Source: Oscillospiraceae bacterium
GTDB taxonomy: Bacteria > Bacillota_A > Clostridia > Oscillospirales > Oscillospiraceae
Reading direction: 5' to 3'
NCBI GenBank assembly: GCA_017545325.1
Contig: JAFWOX010000027.1
Span: forward strand, 5,512-69,511
DNA: 64,000 nt
Under the pieces are notes generated by a model. The model did no database searches, had not been told where the DNA came from, and worked only from the letters and a program-made list of their open reading frames with translations. A program made the position numbers and the translations under genes. Below, piece after piece: positions 51,712-59,944 of this stretch. Position 1 is the first letter of the stretch. Each line of letters begins with the position of its first letter.

Positions 51712-53487
51712 ATGGCAAAGGTAAACATCAAGATCGAGGGCTGCGACTATACCGTTGAGGACAGCCTGACCGTCCTTGAGGCTGCGAGAGAATGCGGCTA
51801 TGAGATCCCCTCCCTATGCAGTTACAACCACGGAGAATGCAATCAGGCCTCCTGCCGCGTATGTCTTGTGGAGGTTAAGGGCGCTAAAGGCCTTGTTGCC
51901 TCCTGCGTATATCCCGTTTCCGAGGGGATGGAGGTCATTATCTCCTCACAGAAGGCCATCAAAGCCCGGCGCACCAGCGTCGAGCTGCTGCTTTCGAACC
52001 ACTCCCAGAACTGTCAGCAATGCCGGAAGAACGGCGACTGCGAGCTGCTCTACGTCTCCCGGCTGGTTGGGGCGAGAGAGGGCGTGTTCCAGGGCGGCAA
52101 GACTCCCGTCACCTACGAGGCGGTCTCCCCCTCCATTGTGCGGGATACCTCCAAGTGCATCCTTTGCGGACGCTGCATCGCCCGCTGCAAGGCCGCCCAC
52201 GGCAACGGCGTCCTGGGCTTTGAGAACCGGGGCTTCAAGACCATCGTCGGCCCTGCCGGGAACATCTCCCTGGCGGATTCCCCCTGCCTGATGTGCGGCC
52301 AGTGCGTCAGCGTCTGCCCCACCGGCGCCCTGATGGAAAAATCCGACCAAGAGCTGGTAGACCGGGCCTTCGAGGAGGGCAAGCATGTGATCGTGCAGAC
52401 CGCCCCCGCCGTGCGCGCCGGTCTGGGGGAAGAATTCGGCATGCCCGTGGGTACGCCGGTGACGGGAAAAATGGTCGCCGCCCTGCGCCGTCTGGGCTTC
52501 GAGCGGGTTTATGATACGAACTTTGCCGCCGACCTGACCATCATGGAGGAAGCCACCGAGCTTCTGAACCGGATCAAATACGGCGGCAAGCTCCCCATGA
52601 TCACCTCCTGCTCCCCCGGCTGGATCAACTATGCGGAGACCTATTACGGGGATATTCTGGATCATATCTCCAGCTGCAAATCTCCCCATGAGATGCAGGG
52701 CGCCGTGCTGAAGAGCTACTATGCCAAGGTCCGGGGGCTGGATCCCAAGGATATCTTCGTGGTATCCATCATGCCCTGCACCGCCAAAAAGTTTGAGAAG
52801 GACCGTCCTCAGCTGCGGAACAAGGACGGCCTGAAGGATGTGGACGCCGTCCTCACCGTCCGGGAGCTGGGCGATATGATCAAACGCAGCGGCATCCGCT
52901 TCCTGCGCCTGCCGGATGAGGAATTCGATCAGGATATCATGGGCGAGTATTCCGGCGCCGGCGTCATCTTCGGCGTCACCGGCGGCGTGATGGAGGCTGC
53001 GCTCCGCACGGCTTACTATGTGCTGGAGGGCAAGGAAGCGGAGCCCATCGAGTTTACCGCCGTGCGCGGGTTTGAAGGCGTGAAGGAGGCGTCCCTGGAG
53101 CTGGGCGGCATGACCGTGAACATCGCCGTCACCAGCGGCATGAAGAATGCGAAGGTGCTGCTGGACGATATCCGCGCCGGGAAGAGCAAGTATCACTTCA
53201 TCGAGATCATGTGCTGCCCCGGCGGCTGCATCAACGGCGGCGGCATGCCCTATATTCGCCCCTCCCTGCTGCCCAACGAGGAGCACGACATCGTGGACAC
53301 CTTCCGGCAGAAGCGGGCGAATGCGCTGTACAGCGAGGATGAGCGGCAGGTCGTGCGCCAGTCCCACAATAACGCCCAGGTCCGGGAGCTCTACAAGAAG
53401 TTCCTGGGCGAGCCGAATTCCCATCTGGCCCATGAGCTGCTGCATACCGAGTACCGGGCCAGGAAGCCGTTCCGCATCGGGGAATGA
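51712..53487 (+). CDS. NADH-linked [FeFe] hydrogenase catalytic subunit
   Basis: 591 residues. N-terminal 2Fe-2S (CSYNHGECNQASCRVC, 36-51), a His/Cys 4Fe-4S site (HSQNCQQC...C, 97-110), two 4Fe-4S clusters (CILCGRC, CLMCGQCVSVCP, 149-202), then the H-cluster domain: L1 TSCSPGW (298-304), L2 MPCTAKK (354-360), L3 EIMCCPGGCINGGG (498-511). It reduces protons or oxidises H2 in the cytoplasm with the NuoE- and NuoF-like partners. L1 has Ser301 where the textbook motif has a second Cys. Maturases HydE, HydF and HydG are not in the window. Confidence 0.94.
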   Translation: MAKVNIKIEGCDYTVEDSLTVLEAARECGYEIPSLCSYNHGECNQASCRVCLVEVKGAKGLVASCVYPVSEGMEVIISSQKAIKARRTSVELLLSNHSQNCQQCRKNGDCELLYVSRLVGAREGVFQGGKTPVTYEAVSPSIVRDTSKCILCGRCIARCKAAHGNGVLGFENRGFKTIVGPAGNISLADSPCLMCGQCVSVCPTGALMEKSDQELVDRAFEEGKHVIVQTAPAVRAGLGEEFGMPVGTPVTGKMVAALRRLGFERVYDTNFAADLTIMEEATELLNRIKYGGKLPMITSCSPGWINYAETYYGDILDHISSCKSPHEMQGAVLKSYYAKVRGLDPKDIFVVSIMPCTAKKFEKDRPQLRNKDGLKDVDAVLTVRELGDMIKRSGIRFLRLPDEEFDQDIMGEYSGAGVIFGVTGGVMEAALRTAYYVLEGKEAEPIEFTAVRGFEGVKEASLELGGMTVNIAVTSGMKNAKVLLDDIRAGKSKYHFIEIMCCPGGCINGGGMPYIRPSLLPNEEHDIVDTFRQKRANALYSEDERQVVRQSHNNAQVRELYKKFLGEPNSHLAHELLHTEYRARKPFRIGE

Positions 53488-53562
53488 TAAGCTTCAGACC
53501 CTGCGGCCCCGGCTGGCCGGAGGCTATCGCGGCGGCTTCAGCCGCAAGGAGGGACGATATCC

Positions 53563-53946
53563 ATGCCGAATCCTGAACAGGCTGTGGAGAAGTTCTTTCA
53601 TGGCCAACCCCTGGAGCTGAGCCTCTATGGCGTCTTTGCCGCGGCAGTCCGGGAACGGATTCCCCAGGCGATCACCCGCTTCCGGCGCAGCCAGATCACC
53701 TTTGCGGCCCGCCGCGGCTTCGCCGCTGTCTGGATCCCCCCCTTCAAGGTGCGGGGAAGGCCGGAGCACTATATCGTCGTCTCCTTTGCCGCGGACAGGC
53801 GCATCGACCATCCCCGCATCGTCAGCGTGGCAGAGCCCTATCCCCATCGCTGGACCCATCATGTGCTGGTGAGCAGCCCTGAGGACGTGGACGAGAAGCT
53901 GATGGATTGGGTGGAGCAGGCCTTCCGCCTGACGAACGCGCGGTAG
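53563..53946 (+). CDS. DUF5655-like protein
   Basis: 127 residues. The segments GVFAAAVRERIP, QITFAARRGFAAVWIPPFK and RWTHHVLVSSPEDVDEKLMDWVEQAF fit a small domain (DUF5655) of unknown function, often with similarity to predicted DNA-transport or nuclease-linked proteins. It lies 75 bp after the hydrogenase gene with no terminator between, so it may be co-transcribed. Stop is TAG, followed by a strong terminator. Confidence 0.7.
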   Translation: MPNPEQAVEKFFHGQPLELSLYGVFAAAVRERIPQAITRFRRSQITFAARRGFAAVWIPPFKVRGRPEHYIVVSFAADRRIDHPRIVSVAEPYPHRWTHHVLVSSPEDVDEKLMDWVEQAFRLTNAR

Positions 53947-53977
53947 ACGGGGAGCATCGAAGGAAAACGCAGTATCG

Positions 53978-54011
53978 GACCGGGCTGTCTTCGGGCAGCC
54001 CGGCCCTTTTT
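53978..54011 (+). terminator. terminator of the hydrogenase operon
   Basis: CCGGGCTG (53980-53987) pairs with CAGCCCGG (53996-54003), then CCC and five T. Confidence 0.8.
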
Positions 54012-54038
54012 CCTCCGCGCCTTCTGTGCGGATTCCTA

Positions 54039-54067
54039 TTGGAAAGTTGTTTCTTTTATGTTATAAT
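54039..54067 (+). promoter_or_regulatory. promoter of the second URO-D operon
   Basis: TTGGAA (54039-54044), 17 bp, TATAAT (54062-54067). Confidence 0.6.
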
Positions 54068-54114
54068 GCCGGGAAGATGCAAGAGTATAATGCGAACAAA
54101 GGAGGAACCGGACC

Positions 54115-55092
54115 ATGCTTTCGCCCAAGGAAAACCTGCTGCGGATGTACAGGGGGGAACTGCCTGAGTACCTGCCTCGGGGCGGCTTTCGGGAATTCAA
54201 GTGCTCTGCCTTTATCGACGTGAAAAAGCCCGGCTGCACCCGGGATGAATTCGGCGTGGAATACACCGGGAAGGAAGACGTCTTCGGCGGCGCGCCCATC
54301 CCCTACCCCGGCCATTATGTCCTGGATGACATCACCAGGTGGCGGGATAAGATCAAGGCTCCCGATCTCTCCCATGTGGACTGGGAAGCCCTGGCCGCCA
54401 AGGATCTGAAGGATATCGACCGCAGCACCACGGGCGTCGTTTTCTATTGGGGGAAGATCTTCCAGCGCCTGGCGGACTTCATGGGCTTTACCGAAGGTCT
54501 CTGCGCCATTGCCGAGGAGCCGGAGGAGGTCTATGCCCTGTACGAATACCTCTGCGATTACAACTGCGAGGTGCTGAAGAACGTCTGCCATTACTATAAG
54601 CCGGATGCGGTGTGCATCCCGGACGATACCGCGACCGCCCGGGCGCCCTTTATCTCTCCCCAGGCCTATAAGGATCTGGTCAAGCCCTTCCATGCCCGGG
54701 AGGCGGAGATCGTTCTGAACAGCGGCTGCTACATCGATATGCATGACTGCGGCCACTGCGAAGCCTTTATCGACGACTGGATGGATTTCGGCGTCACCGC
54801 CTGGAACCCGGCCCAGACCTCCAATGATCTGAAGGCGATCAAGCAGAAATACGGCCGGAAGCTCATCATCTCCGGCGGCTGGGACTCCCAGCGCACCATG
54901 GGCTACAGCGAGCTGGACGACGATACCCTGCGGGATATCCTCATCCAATATGTGGATGACCTGGCCCCCAACGGCGGCTTCATTTTCTCCGCCTTCGTCA
55001 TGGGCAGGCCGGACGCCAACGGCCACAGCAAGATGGACGTGGTGAACGACGTTTACGAAAACTACGCCAAGAATTATTATCAGACCCACTGA
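54115..55092 (+). CDS. uroporphyrinogen decarboxylase (URO-D) family protein, second copy
   Basis: 325 residues, paralogue of the protein at 24635-25639: shared KENLLRMYRGELPEYLP start, FMGFTEGLCAIAEEPEEV, MHDCGHCEAFIDDWMDFGVTAWNPAQ and GGWDSQ. The Cys/His/Asp cluster MHDCGHCE is the likely metal site. It heads a unit with two flavin oxidoreductases (24 bp and 74 bp gaps), so it may take part in demethylation or reduction of an aromatic or methoxylated compound. That is an inference; no corrinoid protein is nearby. Confidence 0.82.
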   Translation: MLSPKENLLRMYRGELPEYLPRGGFREFKCSAFIDVKKPGCTRDEFGVEYTGKEDVFGGAPIPYPGHYVLDDITRWRDKIKAPDLSHVDWEALAAKDLKDIDRSTTGVVFYWGKIFQRLADFMGFTEGLCAIAEEPEEVYALYEYLCDYNCEVLKNVCHYYKPDAVCIPDDTATARAPFISPQAYKDLVKPFHAREAEIVLNSGCYIDMHDCGHCEAFIDDWMDFGVTAWNPAQTSNDLKAIKQKYGRKLIISGGWDSQRTMGYSELDDDTLRDILIQYVDDLAPNGGFIFSAFVMGRPDANGHSKMDVVNDVYENYAKNYYQTH

Positions 55093-55115
55093 TCGGCCTG
55101 GGGAGGAGGAAGCAC

Positions 55116-56678
55116 ATGCTGAATACCATACCTGACGCCGACCCGCGGACGCCCGCCTCCTTTGAGGTCGAGCCCCCTCCCATTCCGGAGGACCGGATCA
55201 CCGGCGCGCTGGAAGCCGATGTGGTGGTGGTGGGCGAAGGCCTGGCCGGACTGTGCGCCGCGCTGACCGCCCGGCAGGCGGGAGCGGACACCCTGATCGT
55301 CTCCGCCTCCGCCCGGCCCGTAGGCCGGGGCGGCAGTGTTTTTGCAGCCTACAGCAAGGTCATGGAGGCCAAGGGTCTCCCCCGGCAGAATCTGGACGAC
55401 TTCTTTCTGGAGGAGTTCTCCTCCAACTCCTTCCTGGTAGACCAGCGCAAATGGTATACCCTGTTGGATCGGAGCGAGGAAGCCATGAACTGGCTCATCG
55501 ATATCCTTCAGGCAGCCGGCTGCGGCGTGGTGCTAGAGGACGCCAACGAGGATGATCATCATAGTCCGACCTATCAGCCTCCCGGGACCCACGCCTTTGT
55601 GGGCAGCGGCATCGCCCGGGCGGGCACCGGCATCACCCTGGCCCTGAACGCCCTGGAGGAGGCCTTCCTGGCCGCGGGTGGACGGGTCCTGCGCTCCAGC
55701 CCCGCCAGACGGCTGGAGAAGACCGGGAAGCGGGTCACCGCTGTTCTGGCCCAGCAGAAGGATGGCGCCTATATCCGGGTGAAGGCCTCCCGGGCCGTCA
55801 TCCTGGCCACGGGGGATTTCTCCGCAAACCCGGAAATGATGGCGAAATACTGTCCGCAGTACGCCCCCTTCTTTACTGCGGGCGGGGAAAACTACGATGT
55901 GGGCTTTTCCATGAAGGGGCTGTTCAAGGGAGAGGGGCATCAGATGGCCCTGTGGGCCGGAGCGGCCTGGCAGCGCACCTGGCCCTGCGCCGTGATGATC
56001 CAGGGCAGCCGTCTGGGCACCAACCTCCCCTATGGCTCCCACCGGGGCCTGCGGCTGAACAACCGCGGCGAGCGGTACTGCAACGAGGATATGAACGGCG
56101 CCTATACCGCCCTGACCACCCTGCGCGAGCCCAAGGGCGAAGCCTTTGCCATCTGGGGCGCAAACTATGCCCGGGAGATCCGCTTCCGCGCCCACGGCGG
56201 CCAGCGCGACGGCCCGGATACCCCGCCGGAAGCGGTGCTGGACAACTGGAACGCCATGGCGGACCGGGGAATGCTGGTCCGGGCGGACACCCCGGAGGGT
56301 GTGATCCAGGCCCTGGGCCTTCCCGAAGAGGCAGCCATGGCCTCCATTCTCCGGTATAACGAGCTCTGCCGGAACGGGAAGGATACGGATTTCCACAAGA
56401 AGCCCAAGTATCTGCAGGAGATCCGGGAAGCCCCCTTTTACGGCTGCAGCCTGAGCGACCGCTTCTTCTTCTCCGTGATGGGCGGACCCCGCACCAACTG
56501 GAAAATGCAGATCTGCGACGAGCAGGATGATCCCATCCCCGGGCTGTACTGCGTCGGCTCCATGGTGGGCGATATGTACGCCCATTGCTACAATTTCCGC
56601 ATTCCCGGTCAGAATTACGGCGCCTGCCTCACCTTCGGCTACCTCACCGGCAAGCGGGCCGCCGAGGAAAGGGCCTGA
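55116..56678 (+). CDS. FAD-dependent oxidoreductase (fumarate reductase/ketosteroid dehydrogenase-like)
   Basis: 520 residues. FAD motif VVVVGEGLAGLCAALTAR (about 36-53) and a second-half AVILATGDFSANPEMM (about 227-242), C-terminal GLYCVGSMVGDMYAHCYNFRIPGQNYGACLTFGYLTGKRAA, the closing FAD contact of the fumarate-reductase flavoprotein superfamily. There is no signal peptide and no FMN-binding or cytochrome domain, so it is cytoplasmic. The substrate is probably an enoate or steroid-like alkene. Lies between the URO-D and Old Yellow Enzyme-type genes. Confidence 0.88.
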   Translation: MLNTIPDADPRTPASFEVEPPPIPEDRITGALEADVVVVGEGLAGLCAALTARQAGADTLIVSASARPVGRGGSVFAAYSKVMEAKGLPRQNLDDFFLEEFSSNSFLVDQRKWYTLLDRSEEAMNWLIDILQAAGCGVVLEDANEDDHHSPTYQPPGTHAFVGSGIARAGTGITLALNALEEAFLAAGGRVLRSSPARRLEKTGKRVTAVLAQQKDGAYIRVKASRAVILATGDFSANPEMMAKYCPQYAPFFTAGGENYDVGFSMKGLFKGEGHQMALWAGAAWQRTWPCAVMIQGSRLGTNLPYGSHRGLRLNNRGERYCNEDMNGAYTALTTLREPKGEAFAIWGANYAREIRFRAHGGQRDGPDTPPEAVLDNWNAMADRGMLVRADTPEGVIQALGLPEEAAMASILRYNELCRNGKDTDFHKKPKYLQEIREAPFYGCSLSDRFFFSVMGGPRTNWKMQICDEQDDPIPGLYCVGSMVGDMYAHCYNFRIPGQNYGACLTFGYLTGKRAAEERA

Positions 56679-56752
56679 CGGCCGGAAGCGGATCCGCTTT
56701 CCCCGCATCCCCCCGAGGCAATGAGTTTTAATATGGAAGGATGTTGTTCTTC

Positions 56753-58747
56753 ATGGCTTCTAAATACCCCCATGTATTCGAGCCCTTTGAGATCCGTGGC
56801 GTTCTGTTCAAAAACCATCTGGAGCAGGCCCCTCCCGGCTGCTTCTTCTCCGGCGACGAGCGGGGCTTCGTGACGGATCAGTTCGTGGAGTATTTCCGGC
56901 AGTATGCCCGGGGCGGCGTGGCCGTCTGCAACGTGGGCAACTGCAGCATCGATATTACCGAGAGCAGCGATGAAGCGGGCCAGCTGCAGCTTTCCGACCC
57001 GGGCTGCGTCTTGCCCGCCCGGAAGTTCAGCGAAATGTGCGAGATCTACGGGGCTCACGGCTCCTTTGAGCTCACCCATAACGGCAAGGATACCGCCTAT
57101 GAGAATGTAGGCCACGCCCCCTTCAGCGCTTCCTCCTTCATCACCGCAGCGGAGGAACGCCGGTCGAAGATGCTGGGACGGGATCCCATCCCCACCATTG
57201 AAATGTCCAAGGAAAAAATCCGGGAGACGGTGGAGAAATATGCCCGGGCCGCCCGCTTCTGCAAGCAGGCGGGAATGAAGATCTGCATGATCCACGGCGC
57301 CCACGGCAACCTGATCGCCCAGTTCGCCAGCCCCAAATACAACAAACGCACGGACGAGTACGGCGGCTCCCTGCAGAACCGGGCCCGCTTCGCCAACGAG
57401 ATCCTGGAGGCCGTCCGGGGCGCGGTGGGACAGGATTTTGTGATCGAATACCGGCTCAGCGCGGATGAGCACGCCCCGGACCAGATGCGCTTCCCGGAAA
57501 CCCTGGAGTTCATCAAGTACATCAAGGATAAGGTGGATATCCTTCATGTCTCCGCGGGTATCCATGACCTGTACGGCGAGCCCTACTATCTCCGCTATCT
57601 GGTCTCCAACTACACCATGCCCCAGAAGCTGAACGTGCATTTCTCCGCCGCCGTGAAGCAGGCCTATCCGGATCTGACGGTGGCGGTGGTGGGCGGCATC
57701 AAGGATCCCGGCCAGGCGGAGGAGATCATTTCCTCCGGCCAGGCGGACCTGGTGGCCATGAACCGCGCCCTCCATGCGGACTATGATATGCCCAGAAAGT
57801 ATGCCGAAGGGAAGGAATGGCAGCATATGCCCTGCCTGCGCTGCTCCTGCTTCCGGATGGCCAGCCCTCATACCAACAAGCTCTGCAGCGTGAACCCTAT
57901 GTGGGGCCGCTTTAAGGAATATCCCCAGGGCTGCCTGCCCCCCGCCCCGGTGAAGAAAAAGGTGGCGGTGGTCGGCGGCGGCCCCGCCGGCGTGGAGTCC
58001 GTCAAATGGCTGCTCCAGCGGGGGCATGACGTGACCCTGTACGAAAGAAGCGGCAGGATCGGCGGCCATGTGCGGGATGCGGTGAAGGCGGATTTCAAGG
58101 CCGACCTGCGGGACTATGTCCGGTATATGGAGGATTTTGCGGCCAACTGCGGCGCCAGGATCCTGATGAATACCGAAGCCACTCCCGAGCTTCTGGCTCA
58201 GGAGGGCTACGACGCCATCATCGCCGCCGTCGGCGCGGATCCCATCCTGCCCAGGGTCCCCGGCGGGGACAAGCCCCATGTGCACTGGGCGCCGGATGCG
58301 GAAAACGGCCGTGCCGAATGCGGGCAGAACGTGGTGATCATCGGCGGCTCCTCCGTCGGTACCGAAGCCTCCATCAACCTGGCCAAGGAAGGCAAAAAGG
58401 TGACGGTGGTGGAGATGGCGGAGCGGGTGGATCTGTTCCGTACCGGCGCCGCCTCCGACCTGCTGAGCATGAGCGAGGAATACGGCGTGGAGCGGCTTCT
58501 GGGCTGGAAGCTCCTGGAGGTGCGGGACGACTGCATCCTGGCGGAGAACGTCGGGACCGGGGAGCGGAAGACCATCCCTGCGGATACGGTGCTCATGGCC
58601 GTCGGGCTGAAGCCCCGGAGGCAGACCGCCCTGGGCTTTGCCCACCTCTGCCCCGAGACCAGCTTCTTCATCATCGGGGACGCCCAACAGTCCGGGGATA
58701 TCCGGGACGCCACCTTCCAGGCCTTTGAGGTGGCCAGAACGATTTAA
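56753..58747 (+). CDS. NADH:flavin oxidoreductase, Old Yellow Enzyme type with 4Fe-4S (BaiH/2,4-dienoyl-CoA reductase-like)
   Basis: 664 residues from the ATG at 56753. N-terminal FMN TIM barrel: FEPFEIRGVLFKNHLEQAP, IHGAHGNLIAQFASPKYNKRTDEYGGSLQNRARF (catalytic HGAHG region in two stretches); then MPCLRCSCF...CSVNP as the 4Fe-4S ligands (about 364-385); then an FAD/NAD(P) domain beginning KVAVVGGGPAGVESVKWL (about 404). Such enzymes reduce activated C=C bonds. With the preceding flavoprotein it could form a reductive path for an unsaturated organic acceptor. Confidence 0.92.
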   Translation: MASKYPHVFEPFEIRGVLFKNHLEQAPPGCFFSGDERGFVTDQFVEYFRQYARGGVAVCNVGNCSIDITESSDEAGQLQLSDPGCVLPARKFSEMCEIYGAHGSFELTHNGKDTAYENVGHAPFSASSFITAAEERRSKMLGRDPIPTIEMSKEKIRETVEKYARAARFCKQAGMKICMIHGAHGNLIAQFASPKYNKRTDEYGGSLQNRARFANEILEAVRGAVGQDFVIEYRLSADEHAPDQMRFPETLEFIKYIKDKVDILHVSAGIHDLYGEPYYLRYLVSNYTMPQKLNVHFSAAVKQAYPDLTVAVVGGIKDPGQAEEIISSGQADLVAMNRALHADYDMPRKYAEGKEWQHMPCLRCSCFRMASPHTNKLCSVNPMWGRFKEYPQGCLPPAPVKKKVAVVGGGPAGVESVKWLLQRGHDVTLYERSGRIGGHVRDAVKADFKADLRDYVRYMEDFAANCGARILMNTEATPELLAQEGYDAIIAAVGADPILPRVPGGDKPHVHWAPDAENGRAECGQNVVIIGGSSVGTEASINLAKEGKKVTVVEMAERVDLFRTGAASDLLSMSEEYGVERLLGWKLLEVRDDCILAENVGTGERKTIPADTVLMAVGLKPRRQTALGFAHLCPETSFFIIGDAQQSGDIRDATFQAFEVARTI

Positions 58748-58758
58748 CCGCGATCATG

Positions 58759-58792
58759 ATCGGGAAGGGGTGCTCCTCTTCCCGATTTTTTC
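58759..58792 (+). terminator. terminator of the second URO-D operon
   Basis: ATCGGGAAG (58759-58767) pairs with CTTCCCGAT (58778-58786), followed by a run of T to 58792. Confidence 0.85.
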
Positions 58793-58820
58793 TGTCCGGG
58801 AGGAAATCTGTCCCGCTGTA

Positions 58821-58849
58821 TTGCAACGGGGAGAGAATAATGCTATAGT
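58821..58849 (+). promoter_or_regulatory. promoter of the CNNM/CBS protein pair
   Basis: TTGCAA (58821-58826), 17 bp, TATAGT (58844-58849). Confidence 0.6.
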
Positions 58850-58924
58850 GATTATGTATATACATTATTCCCTGCCGGAGCATTGCCGTCGCCTCCGGCC
58901 GGGCACGGGAGTTGATTTACCCTT

Positions 58925-59944
58925 ATGGACGACATACCCCGAAGTATCCTCGTTCTGGCGCTTATCCTGCTGGGCGGCGGTTTCGCCGGCAGCGAGACTG
59001 CCCTCTCCTACTGCAATAAGGTGCGCATGCGGAAGCGGGCGGAGGAGGGTGAGCGTCGGGCGAAGCGCACGGTGCGGATCCTGGACCGGTTCGACAAGGC
59101 GATTTCCACCATCCTGATCGGCACCAATGTCTGCTATGTGTTTGCCTCCTCCTTTGCCGCTCTGCTCTTCATCAAACATATGGGCGCCGTCGGCGCGGTG
59201 GTCTCCACCGTTGTGCTCACCCTGCTGATCTTTTTCTTCGCGGAAACCATCCCCAAGAACTTCGCCCGGGTGAACAGCGACGCCTATGCCCTGGCGTGCT
59301 CCGGTCCCCTGTCGATCCTGATGTTCCTCCTCACCCCGCTGACCGCCCTGCTTACGGGCCTGGGCTGGGTGGTGAAACGGCTCCTGCCGGAAACGGGAGA
59401 TTTGCCCAGCATCACAGAGGACGAATTCTCCACCATGATCGACAATATCGGAGAAGAGGGCCTGATGGAGCCTGCGGAGACGGCTCTGATCAAATCCGCC
59501 ATCGATTTTTCGGATACCTCGGTGGAGCAGGTGATGACCCCGCTGAAAAGCATGGTGGCGGTCTCCATCTCCGAGGATCCGGAGAAGCTGAAGGCGCTGA
59601 TCCTGAAGGAGAAGTACTCCCGCCTTCCGGTGTATGCCGGTACGCCTGACCGGATCGTGGGCGTACTTCAGACCCGGGACTGTCTCTGGCGCATCCTCCA
59701 TGGGGAGCCCATCGACATCAGCTCCCTGATGAACCTCACCTATAATGTGAGCCCGGAGACCAAGCTCAATGCGCTGTTCGAGGGGCTTGGCCGGCGGCAC
59801 ACCCATATGGCCATGGTGGTGGACAGTGACGGTATCGCCCTGGGCTTCGTCACCATGGAGGATATCCTGGAGGAGCTGGTGGGCGAGATCTACGACGAGG
59901 ACGATAAGCCCGCCCGGCCTCAGCAGAAGGAGGCGGGCGCATGA
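58925..59944 (+). CDS. CNNM/CBS hemolysin-family protein, short form
   Basis: 339 residues: an N-terminal CNNM transmembrane domain (about 1-165, FFFAETIPKNFARVNSD near 105) and a paired CBS domain (about 200-325, ending DGIALGFVTMEDILEELVGEIYDED). The family exports Mg2+ or Co2+ or senses metals (CorC, YtfL-like). It ends right after the second CBS domain, lacking the CorC_HlyC domain that its downstream neighbour retains. The stop overlaps the next start (ATGA), so the two are probably made together and may form a heteromer. Confidence 0.88.
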   Translation: MDDIPRSILVLALILLGGGFAGSETALSYCNKVRMRKRAEEGERRAKRTVRILDRFDKAISTILIGTNVCYVFASSFAALLFIKHMGAVGAVVSTVVLTLLIFFFAETIPKNFARVNSDAYALACSGPLSILMFLLTPLTALLTGLGWVVKRLLPETGDLPSITEDEFSTMIDNIGEEGLMEPAETALIKSAIDFSDTSVEQVMTPLKSMVAVSISEDPEKLKALILKEKYSRLPVYAGTPDRIVGVLQTRDCLWRILHGEPIDISSLMNLTYNVSPETKLNALFEGLGRRHTHMAMVVDSDGIALGFVTMEDILEELVGEIYDEDDKPARPQQKEAGA

